Notes under the pieces: generated by a model
What the model was told of the DNA's origin: nothing
Seen by the model: the letters and a program-made list of their open reading frames with translations, nothing else
Databases searched by the model: none
In this document: one piece after another, positions 46,052 to 56,112 of the stretch
Numbering within the stretch: position 1 is the stretch's first letter
Layout of the letters: each line of letters opens with the position of its first letter
Made by a program: the position numbers and the translations under genes
Source of the DNA: Verrucomicrobia bacterium UBA3761
Lineage (GTDB): Bacteria > Verrucomicrobiota > Kiritimatiellia > RFP12 > UBA1067
Direction: 5' to 3'
Assembly: GCA_002371135.1 (NCBI GenBank)
Contig: DFGB01000001.1
Span: forward strand, 3,531 to 63,415
Length of the DNA stretch: 59,885 bases

Positions 46052-49000
46052 ATGAAACACAACCTTGCAATTTTTCAACTTTTCAACTTCCCGGTTTGCG
46101 CGGCCGCGGCGCTCGCTGCGCTGACGGCGGCGGCCGATTCCGCGACGGACAGCGCGATACGCATGGAGGAAACCGGCATCGCCGTGTTCGGGCATTCTGA
46201 CTATCAGGTCCCGACGGCGGCGTATCCGACGGCGGCGTCGGGCACGAGCGCCGATGCGGCGAACACGTCCGCGAGCGCGACTTCCGCGACGACGTCGTGG
46301 TCGCTCTCGGCGTGGTCGGTCGGGCGCATGATTTCCGAGCAGCCGCCGGACGCGAAGGTGGGCGAGTTCCTCGATCGCTTCCCGCGCAGCGAGGACGAGA
46401 TCGACTGGGCGGCGACGTATGCCGCCATCCGGGCATCCGACGCGGCTTCGCAGGGCTACATCCACGTGGTCGGCGGCACGACGAACCTGAACGAGACTCT
46501 CCTCGTCACGCGTTCCGGCGCGATGGAGATACCGTTCGTATTGACTGACGGCACGACCGTCAAGAGCGTCTACACCTTCTCGGCCGCGACGGCCGCGCGT
46601 CCCTATCGTCTTTTCGCGACGCGCCGCGACGAGGGCAACGGCGCCGCGTTCATCGACCTCACGGGGCGCTTCGTGCGCTTCTTCGGCGATCCGGCGGTCG
46701 TCACTCCGCGCTACGAGCAGACGAGCACAGGTTCTTCCAATGTCGTCTGGGGCATCGACTACGACCCGTCGGCGTCGCACATGCTCACGGCGCGCTACAT
46801 CGTGAACGAGGCGACGGGCGCGATCGACTGCCCAAAGGGCCAGTTCGTCCTCGCCTACTACGATACTGAAACGAAAGACCACCTCATCGCTTCCATCGTC
46901 GTCGAAATCACGCCGCCCGTCGTGAACACGCTTCAGGCGACGGTCGGCTCCGAACTCAGGCCCGTCGGCGGCGGCTGGGAGATCGCCGACCTCCAGGGCG
47001 TCGCCAACAATGGCGCGGAAAAGAACAGCGACGACCCATACTCTCCATACATCGAGAAGTTCTCCGCGCCGAACGGACAGGAACTCTCCAACAAATACCA
47101 CGGCAAGATCTACGCCATCACTCCAACCGACAAGTCGACGAGCGGTTCTTTGAACATGGCGATGCCGTGGAAGGCCGATATCTACTGGAAGACCTCCGAC
47201 CCGATGGGGGTTATGTGGACGTTCGAGAACGACCATTATCTCATCTCCTGGCCTGACGACACCTACCGGCTCGTAGTTTCGGACAATCCCTCTCAGCCCG
47301 GCCTCGCGTGGGCGATCCCGACCAACTACACCGCGCAGGTGCTCGGCTACAAGTCGCCCGATTCGCTGACCGCGTCCGTCAAAGGCACGACGGGCGAAGT
47401 GTCCGTGAGCGGCCAGGGCAAGTTCCTCATGAAGATCATGACCTCGGCGCAGGACATCCCGTGGTATTTGCCGATGGAGTCGCTCTATCGCACCGATGGC
47501 AAAGTGCTCGCCTCGACAAGCGCCGGCGCGATCGTCGCGGACTGGCCGATCGGCTTCGAGGCGACGATGTTCACCGACGCCGCCGCCGGCACGGCCGAAA
47601 GCGCGGCGAAGCGGATGGACGCGACGCTCCCCGGCTACATCTACCAGGCCGCCTCGCGGGGCCTCAACTGGAATCCGCGCCTCTACCACGAACCGGCGCC
47701 GGACGGCATGGGCGACATGAGCGATGATGCGGCAAGCGTCGTCAAAGGCGCGGACGGCACCTCCGACGAATCCGATCCCTACGAAAATCTCGAATCGGCG
47801 ATCTACGGCGTCAATGAAAGCTTCAACCCCGTCGAAGTCTGGTGGCGCGGAACAATTCAGCTCGAAGGCATGCCTACGCCGATCACGTATCCCGGCCTCG
47901 TCGAGCGCTACCGCTTCACATGGGCCGAGACGCTCCGCGAGGGGCTTCTCCCCGACATTGTTCTTTCGTCGAAGCTCGGTTCGGCCGACCCCGAGATGAC
48001 GGCCTTCGGCGGACGTTCGCTCATCTTCCTCGGCAAGGACGCCTACGCCAGCGTGGGCGGCACTGTGCCGCTCTCCGGCATTACGAACGCGCTTGCGTTC
48101 CAGGTCTATTCCTCGGACTTCGCACTTGACGTGACGACCGGCCGCGTCGCGACCGCGACCATTGAAGGCTCCACATTCGCCGTCTCGCTCGCCGAGGTTT
48201 CCAACACCAATCTCGTCTTCGCGAGTTCGCTCGACGGCGTGGCGCTGGATACCTTCGAAGTCATGCGCGAAGAAGGCTGGTCCGACGTCGGCTTTGCTTT
48301 GCCGGACGAATGGGCCGGCAAGCGAGTGTCGCTCTTCCTCGGCGCGTCCGGGGCGGATCGCTCCGCGAGCGGCTTCGAGCTCGACGACTTCGCCATTTGG
48401 AGCGTTGATTCGACCGGTACGAACGCGACGGACGCCGTCCGCTTCCTCTTTGCGGAAACCGATCTGGAGCCCACGCCCGGCGATGCGTCCGAGCGCCTCG
48501 CCGCCGACAGTTCCGGCCACGGCTACCAGCTCAAGGCGCATGGCTTCAACATCGCCGGGCGCGGCAGTCCGCGTAAATTCGATGGCAGACTCCACGCTGA
48601 AAACGGCGTCGAACCGGCGATATACTATCAGAACGACAGAAACGCGACGGGCTGGAATCCGAACGAGGAACACGCCTTCCTGAAGCTCGACGGCGACTAC
48701 GTCGTCTGGGCGATGCGCAACGATCTCAACACCGCCGACACCTCCGAGCCCGTCGTCCTCGCGCAATATGCGAAGAACGGCAAGGGCGCGATGCAGGCGT
48801 ACCGCGTCGTCATGAAGTCGCCCGCCTACCCGGCCTTCACCAACAATGTCGTGGCCGGCAACCGCATGATCATCCCCGGACCAGTCGGCAAGATCGAAGG
48901 GGCGGAGTCGGCATACAACGCCTATTCGTCGCTCGTCTCGTTCACGAACGACGTGAACGTCGTCTACCTCGACCGCAAGGGGACGGCGTGGGCGCGGCGC

Positions 49001-52000
49001 GACGGCACGGCGGCGGCATACTACTCCTACCCGATGCAGGAGGGCTTCTACTGCCCGTCGCTCGGCGACAACCAGCTTGCCGCCGGCACGAGCGTCGGCT
49101 GGATGAACTGCATCAACATTCCCAACCCCTCTCAGGAGAACCTCATGGAAGTAAAGACGGCGACGCCTTGGAACTGGATTTCCGTCTGGCCGGCGACGAA
49201 CGGCGTGCCGACGATGAAGGTTGCGCAGGTGCTCACCAAGGCGACGCAGGGGCTTCCCGAGGTTTGGAACGCCGCGTCGATGGGAATTGCATATCCTAAT
49301 ACCGTCGCGTCAGGCGACACGAACGCCGTCACCATCGTGGACCTCATCGATCCGACCGTGGCGCAATCGGCGCCGCTCGCGATCGATGGCAACTTCACCG
49401 GCGAATACGGCTTCACGCTCGGCTCCTCCGGCACGTGCTTCCTCCGCAAGGGCAAGTATTACTTTACGCGCCTGCCGCCCTCCATCGCCGACCGCTTCTA
49501 CGTCGATACGAACGCCGACGCCTCGAAGAGGATGAACTTGATCGGCCAGCTCGTCGAGAAGGAATCCGGCGGCTCGTATCTCGAGCTTAACGTCCTCACC
49601 GACGCGGAGCGTGAAGCGTTGAAGGCGATCTGCCCCGCGACTGCCGTGAAGAAGGCGCAGTGGGATGCCGCCGTCGCCGCGCTGGCGACTGCGGCCGTCA
49701 ACCCGTCCGTGCAGCATACGACAGAGCCTGTCATTGTCGATTGCCAGAGCCACTTCAACTACATCTTCCCTTCGAGGAGGGCGCGCGACATGTGGCTGAA
49801 ACTAATCGAGACGAACGCTGTACCGGTGACCGCCACCGACGGTGTGCACTACGCCGTCACGAGTACGAACGGGGCGCTTTACGTGGACGAAGCCACTACG
49901 CCGTATGCGAAAATCGAGATCACGACCAACGAGTGGAGGCGGCTGTACCAGCCCAGCAAGCAAAAGGCGGCCAAGCGCTACTACGACATGTCCGGCCTCT
50001 CCGCAATCCTCGGCGAGTGGGACAAGCTGAGCCACTACGCCTACCTCACCGACACCCCGGTCGTGTGGGATGAACCATGCTACGTATCCGGATACTTCAA
50101 GTGGTCGACGAAGGACTCCCTGCCGGCGATTTCCTACAAGCCGCAGGATCGCTATGCGCTCGTCGCCAACGGCTCCGGCGCGGGCTGGGTCACGCTCATC
50201 GAGAACGACAACCCCGACGAGTCGGTCGTGAACCCCGGCCTTCCCGTCTCGATGCACGTCATCCGAGTCGAACCCGAGCTCTACCTCGACGGCATCGCCG
50301 TCCTGACAGATCCTCTCAACAAACTTTCCGAGCGCCTCACGCTCCTCTACCGTACGCCGCTCGGCGACGCCGCGAAGAACTATGAATTCGAGTGGAAGTA
50401 CGCGACGCCCAACGCAGATGGAACGCTCTCGACAGACAAGGATTCCGACGCATGGACGGACAAGATGGTCCCGGGCGTGCAGGCCGGCCTCACCTCGCTG
50501 CAGCTCGGCGAGAACTCGACCGTGCAGGACTTCGTGAACACGTATTACTCGCTCCGCTACCGCGCGAAGAAAGGCACCCGCGCCGCTGCGACAGTCGGCA
50601 CCGGCTGGTCCGGCTGGACGGACGAGCAGCTCGCCGAGGGCTGGGTGCAGCGCGTCCTCAATTCCGTGACGCCGTTCGCGCAGCGCGTCGAAGACTTCTA
50701 CGACAACCCGAGCGACATCGCCTACACGATGCTCGAGCAGATCGGCGGCCCCTACCAGGGCGACGTGGCGCTCAACAACGACAACCTCAAGGAAGTCGGC
50801 CTCCTCGAGCTCTACCAGACGATCTTCAACAAGGCGGAGTCCATCCTCGTCGCCGCCGGCGGCGAGAACATCGACCTTTCCAAGCAGCTCATCCTCGCGA
50901 CGACCCGCATGGGCGAGTTCTACTCGCTCCTCGGCGCCGAGGCGTATTCGGACGCGAAGAACCCGCTCGTCGGCTCTTCGACCGACGAGCCGACGGCCGC
51001 CGGCGTCTTCTGCTTCGCCAACCAGGTGCCGACGCTGCTCGACGAGGAGCTTGCGCTCCTCCGTGGCAGGACCTCGGCCGTCCAGTTCCCGAAGCTGACA
51101 GCCGCGCCCTACTACAACCGCCTCCTTTGGAACTTCACGAAGGGCATCACCGAGGGCGAGGTCGCCTACGTCAACAACTACGGCATCCGCGCCCGCGACG
51201 GCGTGATGGATGTGAACTGCGCCGCCGCGCAGTATCCGCAGGGCCACGGCGACGCCTGGGGCCACTACCTCTCGGCGCTCACGGGCTACTACCGCCTCCT
51301 CCGCAACCCCTACGTCGACTGGACGGCGTCCATGACGGAGATGCTCATGGACCAGACCGCGATCAACGTCGATTACCAAGACGAGGCGAAATTCGCCGAC
51401 GCCGCCGTGAAGCTCGCGCAGGTAGGGCTAGACGCGATGTCGCTCACCGCCCGCAAGGCGTACAAGGAGAACGCGGGCGACTTGCAAAGCGGCTACTTCG
51501 ATTCCGACGAGACGGAGGCCTTCGGTTACGGCGAATGGGCCACGCGCACCGGCATGGGCGCCGCGTACAACTGGATGGTCGCAAACGCCATCACCCCGAC
51601 GACGAACGAAGCCGCAAAGACCTTCCACGACACCGGCCTCAAGCGCATCGACCGCGAACAGAACGGCGCCCAGATGAAGGCGCTCTGCCGCACCGTCGAA
51701 AACCTCCAGATGACGCTCGGCGGCTTCGAGGGCGGCCTCAACCCGCTCGGCCTTTCCGAGAACGTCATCCCGTTCGATATCGACCCCGACGCGCTCGCTG
51801 AGAAGAATTCCCATTTCGAGCAGATCCTGGAGCGTGCCGAGAAGTCTCTCGCCAACTGCAAGACCGTTCTCGACTGGGCGAATATCTACGGCAGCCGCCT
51901 CGCGCAGATCCAGAGCGCCGAAACCGATGCGATCGACGACGTCGCCAAGCAGGAACTCTCCTACCAGAACCAGCTAATCGCCATCTACGGCACGCCGTTC

Positions 52001-54040
52001 GCGGGCGACATCGTGCCGGGCGGCACCTACCCGCAGGGCTACGAGGGTCCGGATATCTACAACTACAATTACATGGACCTCTCCATCTTCGGCCTTGAAG
52101 CCGGGCTTACGACCGTGTTCACCAACATCTACAACCTCTACGAGGCGAATCTTTCCGGTTACTGGAACATGAAGTTGCAGACGGGCTACGGACAGGAAAC
52201 GAACGTGACCGTCACCCTGAACTACATCACGAGCGACGGCGGCATTCGAATGAAGCCCGCGACCGTGGGCGGCGTCCGCGCCACGGAAGGCTCCATCCAG
52301 ACGGCCTACCGCGACTACATCGCCTCCTATCAGAAGCTCCAGACCGCGATGGGCACGTACGAGGTCAAGATGGCGATATTGAAAGCAGCCTATGCCAAGG
52401 TTATCGAAGCAATAATTCGCACTTCGGCGACAACGTTTATGAGTTTGTTCAAGATAGGTTGGGATTTCTGGGGCGTTCATCAGTCAATCGATCACTACGT
52501 CGAAATGCTCGATCTTGATTTCAACTTCCAGATCATGGCGCAAGAAGAGCATTTCGAGGCGCTTCCGACTGCGGTCGGCGCGGGTGCTACGGTTGTAACG
52601 TCTCCGAAAGCACTTGCCGAGGCGGTCACTGAGCCGGCGACAATCTCCCAGGGCACGGTGACCTACGCGCAGCTGCGCGCGGCGAAGGAATTGGCCTACG
52701 AGGTCAAATGGAAAGGTGAATTAATCGAAGCCATTGGCAATTTGCTAGACAAGGCGTGGACGATCTCCGATTCTTTCTGCGAGCTCGAAACGAAGATGGA
52801 GACCGCCGCATCTGAGGTCAACGAGGCGGCGTCTGAAATCCAAAGCGCGCTCGCCTCCCTCACAACCGCCGAGGCGGCGTACCGCGCCGAAGTCTACAAA
52901 GGCCAGACGCTCCTCGAAGAGCGCGAACTCTGGCGCCAGCAAGTCTCCAACAAGGCCACGCAGCAGCGCTACCTCGACATGTTCAACCGCGTCCAGCGCA
53001 ACAACGCGCTCGTCAAGTATTCGACGGCGTTCGACACCGCCCAGCGCTACGTGTTCGAGCTCGCCAAGGTCTACGACTACGAGACGGGGCTCCTTTCCTC
53101 CGACTCGCAGAGCGGCAAGCAGTTCCTCGCGGACATCGTAGCCACGCGCTCGCTCGGCAGCGAAGGGCGTGTTTCGTCGTCCGGCACGACCGACGGCGGC
53201 CTCTGGGATGTCGTCACGCGCATGAAGGCGAACTGGGACGTCCTCAAGGGCCGCCTCGGCGTCAACAACCCCGACAAGCCCGAGAAGTGGTTCTCGCTCC
53301 GCTACGAGCTCTTCCGCATCAAGCCGGACGCCTCCGGCGACGAAGCGTGGAGGCGCGAGCTGCGCAAGTACTGGGTGGACGACATCTATGCGAACTCCGA
53401 AGTCGCGCGCCACTGCCAGCCGCTCCAGAGCGAAAATCCGACTGTCGTGAAGGAGCCCGGCCTCGTCATCCCGTTCTCGACCTCGATCAACAACGCGGAG
53501 AACTTCTTCGGCCAGACCCTGCAAGGCGGCGAATCGCAGTTCTCGAGCGCCGACTACGCCACCAAGATCGCCGCCGTGGGCGTCGACTTCGCGGGCTACG
53601 ACGCTCTCACGACGCAGACGACGACCGGCCTCGCCAAGGAACCCAACATCTACCTCGTGCCGGTCGGCACGGACTACATGCGTTCGCCCGCCGGCATGAC
53701 GCGCAAGGTCCTCGGCTGGAACGTGGTCGATCAGGTGATGCCGCTCCCCTACACCGTCGGCTCCACCCAGCTCGACAGCGAATCGTGGATCGCCACGATG
53801 AGCGGACTCGACGGCACGAGCGACTCCGCCGCCACCATCCGCCGCCATTCCACACTGCGCGCCGGAGGCGACTTCACATCGTCCCGCCTCGTCGGACGCT
53901 CCGTCTGGAACGACAAGTGGATGCTCGTCATTCCCGCGTCCTCGCTCAATGCCGACCGAACCCGCGCCCTTGATACGTTCATCAACGGCGTAGGCGACAT
54001 CAAGCTCGGCATAAAGGCCTATTCGCGCAACGGAAATTGA
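46052..54040 (+). CDS. Giant secreted protein (2662 aa) of unknown function
   Basis: RBS AAGGAAG before the ATG. The signal peptide MKHNLAIFQLFNFPVCAAAA has its core partly encoded by two octamers (46072-46087). The N-terminal half is beta-rich, including a LamG/concanavalin-like stretch near 760-880 (FELDDFAIWSVDSTGTNATD). The middle carries a hallmark QYPQGHGDAWGHYLSALTGYYRLL (about 1725-1755) seen in large PVC surface proteins. The region about 1840-2430 is strongly helical (LERAEKSLANCKTVLDWANI, VNEAASEIQSALASLTTAEAAY). The C-terminal about 300 residues are beta-rich. No known toxin catalytic motif, barrel or cell-wall anchor is visible. It is the last gene of the cluster. The stop codon lies inside an octamer array. 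Confidence 0.8.
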   Translation: MKHNLAIFQLFNFPVCAAAALAALTAAADSATDSAIRMEETGIAVFGHSDYQVPTAAYPTAASGTSADAANTSASATSATTSWSLSAWSVGRMISEQPPDAKVGEFLDRFPRSEDEIDWAATYAAIRASDAASQGYIHVVGGTTNLNETLLVTRSGAMEIPFVLTDGTTVKSVYTFSAATAARPYRLFATRRDEGNGAAFIDLTGRFVRFFGDPAVVTPRYEQTSTGSSNVVWGIDYDPSASHMLTARYIVNEATGAIDCPKGQFVLAYYDTETKDHLIASIVVEITPPVVNTLQATVGSELRPVGGGWEIADLQGVANNGAEKNSDDPYSPYIEKFSAPNGQELSNKYHGKIYAITPTDKSTSGSLNMAMPWKADIYWKTSDPMGVMWTFENDHYLISWPDDTYRLVVSDNPSQPGLAWAIPTNYTAQVLGYKSPDSLTASVKGTTGEVSVSGQGKFLMKIMTSAQDIPWYLPMESLYRTDGKVLASTSAGAIVADWPIGFEATMFTDAAAGTAESAAKRMDATLPGYIYQAASRGLNWNPRLYHEPAPDGMGDMSDDAASVVKGADGTSDESDPYENLESAIYGVNESFNPVEVWWRGTIQLEGMPTPITYPGLVERYRFTWAETLREGLLPDIVLSSKLGSADPEMTAFGGRSLIFLGKDAYASVGGTVPLSGITNALAFQVYSSDFALDVTTGRVATATIEGSTFAVSLAEVSNTNLVFASSLDGVALDTFEVMREEGWSDVGFALPDEWAGKRVSLFLGASGADRSASGFELDDFAIWSVDSTGTNATDAVRFLFAETDLEPTPGDASERLAADSSGHGYQLKAHGFNIAGRGSPRKFDGRLHAENGVEPAIYYQNDRNATGWNPNEEHAFLKLDGDYVVWAMRNDLNTADTSEPVVLAQYAKNGKGAMQAYRVVMKSPAYPAFTNNVVAGNRMIIPGPVGKIEGAESAYNAYSSLVSFTNDVNVVYLDRKGTAWARRDGTAAAYYSYPMQEGFYCPSLGDNQLAAGTSVGWMNCINIPNPSQENLMEVKTATPWNWISVWPATNGVPTMKVAQVLTKATQGLPEVWNAASMGIAYPNTVASGDTNAVTIVDLIDPTVAQSAPLAIDGNFTGEYGFTLGSSGTCFLRKGKYYFTRLPPSIADRFYVDTNADASKRMNLIGQLVEKESGGSYLELNVLTDAEREALKAICPATAVKKAQWDAAVAALATAAVNPSVQHTTEPVIVDCQSHFNYIFPSRRARDMWLKLIETNAVPVTATDGVHYAVTSTNGALYVDEATTPYAKIEITTNEWRRLYQPSKQKAAKRYYDMSGLSAILGEWDKLSHYAYLTDTPVVWDEPCYVSGYFKWSTKDSLPAISYKPQDRYALVANGSGAGWVTLIENDNPDESVVNPGLPVSMHVIRVEPELYLDGIAVLTDPLNKLSERLTLLYRTPLGDAAKNYEFEWKYATPNADGTLSTDKDSDAWTDKMVPGVQAGLTSLQLGENSTVQDFVNTYYSLRYRAKKGTRAAATVGTGWSGWTDEQLAEGWVQRVLNSVTPFAQRVEDFYDNPSDIAYTMLEQIGGPYQGDVALNNDNLKEVGLLELYQTIFNKAESILVAAGGENIDLSKQLILATTRMGEFYSLLGAEAYSDAKNPLVGSSTDEPTAAGVFCFANQVPTLLDEELALLRGRTSAVQFPKLTAAPYYNRLLWNFTKGITEGEVAYVNNYGIRARDGVMDVNCAAAQYPQGHGDAWGHYLSALTGYYRLLRNPYVDWTASMTEMLMDQTAINVDYQDEAKFADAAVKLAQVGLDAMSLTARKAYKENAGDLQSGYFDSDETEAFGYGEWATRTGMGAAYNWMVANAITPTTNEAAKTFHDTGLKRIDREQNGAQMKALCRTVENLQMTLGGFEGGLNPLGLSENVIPFDIDPDALAEKNSHFEQILERAEKSLANCKTVLDWANIYGSRLAQIQSAETDAIDDVAKQELSYQNQLIAIYGTPFAGDIVPGGTYPQGYEGPDIYNYNYMDLSIFGLEAGLTTVFTNIYNLYEANLSGYWNMKLQTGYGQETNVTVTLNYITSDGGIRMKPATVGGVRATEGSIQTAYRDYIASYQKLQTAMGTYEVKMAILKAAYAKVIEAIIRTSATTFMSLFKIGWDFWGVHQSIDHYVEMLDLDFNFQIMAQEEHFEALPTAVGAGATVVTSPKALAEAVTEPATISQGTVTYAQLRAAKELAYEVKWKGELIEAIGNLLDKAWTISDSFCELETKMETAASEVNEAASEIQSALASLTTAEAAYRAEVYKGQTLLEERELWRQQVSNKATQQRYLDMFNRVQRNNALVKYSTAFDTAQRYVFELAKVYDYETGLLSSDSQSGKQFLADIVATRSLGSEGRVSSSGTTDGGLWDVVTRMKANWDVLKGRLGVNNPDKPEKWFSLRYELFRIKPDASGDEAWRRELRKYWVDDIYANSEVARHCQPLQSENPTVVKEPGLVIPFSTSINNAENFFGQTLQGGESQFSSADYATKIAAVGVDFAGYDALTTQTTTGLAKEPNIYLVPVGTDYMRSPAGMTRKVLGWNVVDQVMPLPYTVGSTQLDSESWIATMSGLDGTSDSAATIRRHSTLRAGGDFTSSRLVGRSVWNDKWMLVIPASSLNADRTRALDTFINGVGDIKLGIKAYSRNGN

Positions 54041-54059
54041 AAAGTCGAAAGGTTGAAAA
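54036..54059 (+). repeat. GTTGAAAR array at the giant-gene stop codon
   Basis: ATTGAAAA, GTCGAAAG, GTTGAAAA in 8-bp phase. The TGA stop of the giant gene lies within the first unit. Confidence 0.75.
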
Positions 54060-54061
54060 GT

Positions 54062-54140
54062 ACGGGAGGGACGCGCTTTGGGCGCGTCCTTCCCGTGCGC
54101 GGCTATGAGCCGCACCTCCTTGGCCTTTCGTTTTTGCGCC
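54062..54140 (+). terminator. Putative terminator of the secreted-protein cluster
   Basis: A strong hairpin (ACGGGAGGGACGCGC at 54062-54076 with GCGCGTCC-TTCCCGT to 54095) and a second hairpin (54095-54115) are followed at some distance by CCTTTCGTTTTT. The poly-T is not directly adjacent to the stem, so efficiency is uncertain. Confidence 0.5.
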
Positions 54141-54153
54141 AGGCGCACTGCTG

Positions 54154-54182
54154 TTGCATTCGGGCGCAAAATATGATACAAT
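54154..54182 (+). promoter_or_regulatory. Promoter of the Rpn-like nuclease gene
   Basis: TTGCAT (54154-54159), 17-bp spacer ending TGA, TACAAT (54177-54182). About 25-nt leader. Confidence 0.6.
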
Positions 54183-54215
54183 ATGCTCGCAAGTCCTTGA
54201 AATGCGGTGGTTCGA

Positions 54216-55100
54216 ATGGCAAGCGCAAAGACAGCAAAAGAAAAGGCAGGCGCGGCGAGGCGCGCGGCTGACGTCATGAAGCCGGAATATCTCGCGGAAA
54301 TAGAGCGCATGCGGCTTATGGACGACGGCTTCATGTCCAAATGCCTTGAAAACGCGCCCGAGTGCATCGAGCTGATGTTGCGGATAATCCTCGGCAAGAA
54401 GGATTTGAAGGTCGTCAAATCCCAGACGGAGTATCCGATAAAGAGCCTGCAAGGACGCGGCGTGAGGTTCGACGTGTTCGCCAAGGATTCCGAAGGGAAC
54501 GAATACGATATCGAAATCCAGCGCGCGGACGACGGCGCGGAGCCGAAGAGGGCGCGGTACAATGCCGCGCTGATGGACGCGAACGCGCTCAAGTCCGGCG
54601 ACGGCGTCGGTCGTCTGCGCGAGGCGTATGTGATTTTCATAACCGAGAACGATGTCATGGGCGGGGGATGCGATGTCTACGAGATAGAGCGCACCATCCG
54701 CCAGATGAACGGGAAGAAGTTTGGCGACGGCTCGCATATCATCTACGTCAATGGCGCGGTGCGAAGTGCGACCGCAATCGGCAAGTTGGTGCATGATTTG
54801 ATGTGCCGAGATGCGGCGAAGATGTATTTCGACGTTCTCAGGAAGAGAGTGGGAGATTTTAAAAATTCAGAAGAAGGGAGGCTTGCCATGTGTGAAGCAT
54901 ATGAGAAATTCAAAGCTCTTGGTGAACGCGAGGGCGAAGCCCGCGGCAGGCGCGAGGGCAAGCGCGAGGGCAAGCGCGAGGCGATGCTTGCGATGGCGAA
55001 GCGTTTGCTCGCCAACGGGAAACTGATGCTCAAGGAAATCGCCGAGTGTTCCGGCCTGACTCTGCCCGAGGTCAAAAAGCTCCAGGCGTCGATGGCATAA
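54216..55100 (+). CDS. Rpn/PD-(D/E)XK nuclease family transposase-like protein
   Basis: 294 aa from the ATG at 54216; GTG at 54207 is an alternative. It begins with a lysine/alanine-rich segment, then MDDGFMSKCLENAPECIELMLR. The nuclease core has GRGVRFDVFAKDSEGNEYDIEIQR, in which FDVFA...D-x-E-x-Q forms the D-x-n-E-x-Q/K active site. ARYNAALMDANALKSGD follows. The C-terminal tail has repeated REGKREGKREA and a helix (LKEIAECSGLTLPEVKKL) as in recombination-promoting nucleases. Such genes are often multicopy and linked to mobile or recombination-prone loci. No terminal repeats of an IS are visible. Confidence 0.85.
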   Translation: MASAKTAKEKAGAARRAADVMKPEYLAEIERMRLMDDGFMSKCLENAPECIELMLRIILGKKDLKVVKSQTEYPIKSLQGRGVRFDVFAKDSEGNEYDIEIQRADDGAEPKRARYNAALMDANALKSGDGVGRLREAYVIFITENDVMGGGCDVYEIERTIRQMNGKKFGDGSHIIYVNGAVRSATAIGKLVHDLMCRDAAKMYFDVLRKRVGDFKNSEEGRLAMCEAYEKFKALGEREGEARGRREGKREGKREAMLAMAKRLLANGKLMLKEIAECSGLTLPEVKKLQASMA

Positions 55101-55199
55101 GCGGTCGGGCGCATCTCTTGCCTATAATTTGCCTCCATCATGCAATATATAGAGGCATTTGCAGTATATCTCGGTTTTTAATGTGAAACCCGGAGGAAA

Positions 55200-55673
55200 A
55201 TGAAGATGAAGAGACAAACAAGTTCGATGTTCGCTGCGGCGGCGTTGGCGGCGATGACCGTCTGCTCCGGCTGCGCGACTATTTCTACAAGCCGCGAAGG
55301 CCGCCTCGCCGGCATCGCCATGAAGGGCGCCGACGGCGCACCTCGCGAGCATGTCTGCCTCACGACAAGCGGCGAGTACATGTTCTGGTCTCTGCCGCTC
55401 GGTTCGGGCAGATTCCGCTGGAACGAGAAAACAAAAACCCTCGAGACTGAAACTGCGTGGTTCAGCGACTGCGTCGGCATCGCCGAATTGCAGGAGGCTC
55501 TCCTGAAGTACGCCGACTCGCGCAACTGCGACGCCATAGAGGTTTCGTATTTCGACTCCGACGTCTCCTACGCCGGCGCGAGCTACGAAGGTCTCCTCGG
55601 GATCTTCTTCGGCTCGTCGACAATGGGCGTTTCCGCCGTTCTCGTTCCGCGCAAAGCCGCCGCCAACAATTAA
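55200..55673 (+). CDS. Lipoprotein of unknown function
   Basis: A 157-aa protein with RBS GGAGG. The N-terminal MKMKRQTSSMFAAAALAAMT is followed by lipobox VCSGC (Cys 25). The mature region is small and mixed (GEYMFWSLPLGSGRFRWNEKTKTL, RNCDAIEVSYFDSDVSYAG) and ends in a hydrophobic GLLGIFFGSSTMGVSAVLVP. It sits 14 bp upstream of a second lipoprotein, so they form a pair. No family was recognised. A TATAAT at 55123-55128 may drive it. Confidence 0.75.
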   Translation: MKMKRQTSSMFAAAALAAMTVCSGCATISTSREGRLAGIAMKGADGAPREHVCLTTSGEYMFWSLPLGSGRFRWNEKTKTLETETAWFSDCVGIAELQEALLKYADSRNCDAIEVSYFDSDVSYAGASYEGLLGIFFGSSTMGVSAVLVPRKAAANN

Positions 55674-55687
55674 TGGAGGGTCGAAAA

Positions 55688-56095
55688 ATGAAGAAATTTG
55701 CATATGCCATCGCGCTTCTGGCCTTCGCCGGTTGCAGCTCCTACAGCGAAATCGCCCGCTGGGACGGCGTTTCGAAGACTAACGACGGCGAGACGCCGCT
55801 CGCCTCTTTCGTGACGCAGAACTTCTCCTACCAGCTTTTCGGCTGCATTCCGCTCTGCACCGGTCTTCCGTGGACCGAGGGCAAGGATGATATCTGCGAC
55901 GAATACAACGTTTCATGGTTCTCCGATCAAGCCACGGTGGACAACAACATGGTCTCGCTGCGGTATGCCTTGAACCGCGTCGGCTCCAAGCGCATCGCGC
56001 AGCTTCGCACCACCGAGAAGGACGACAGCGACTGGAGTCTCTACCTCGTCAACAGGCACGAAGTGCGCACCTCCTGCATCATCCTGCCGGAGTGA
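55688..56095 (+). CDS. Small lipoprotein of unknown function
   Basis: 135 aa, ATG at 55688 with GGAGGG 7 nt upstream. Lipobox LLAFAGC (Cys 16). The mature part contains SYQLFGCIPLCTGLPWTEGK and WFSDQATVDNNMVSLRYALN, ending RHEVRTSCIILPE. The CIPLCTG-type core and small size resemble uncharacterised lipoproteins that occur in tandem. It probably acts with the preceding lipoprotein. Confidence 0.75.
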   Translation: MKKFAYAIALLAFAGCSSYSEIARWDGVSKTNDGETPLASFVTQNFSYQLFGCIPLCTGLPWTEGKDDICDEYNVSWFSDQATVDNNMVSLRYALNRVGSKRIAQLRTTEKDDSDWSLYLVNRHEVRTSCIILPE

Positions 56096-56112
56096 AATCC
56101 AGGAGCTCTGGA

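Noticed and set aside
45995..48766. 923-aa minus-strand open frame
   Set aside because: Shadow of the giant plus-strand gene. The translation is Arg/Glu/Val-rich with no domain, signal or RBS, while the plus frame has a signal peptide and consistent domains.
54205..54225. tRNA T-loop-like GGTTCGAAT
   Set aside because: No acceptor stem, D-arm or anticodon arm can be built around it. It lies in the leader and start of the Rpn-like gene.
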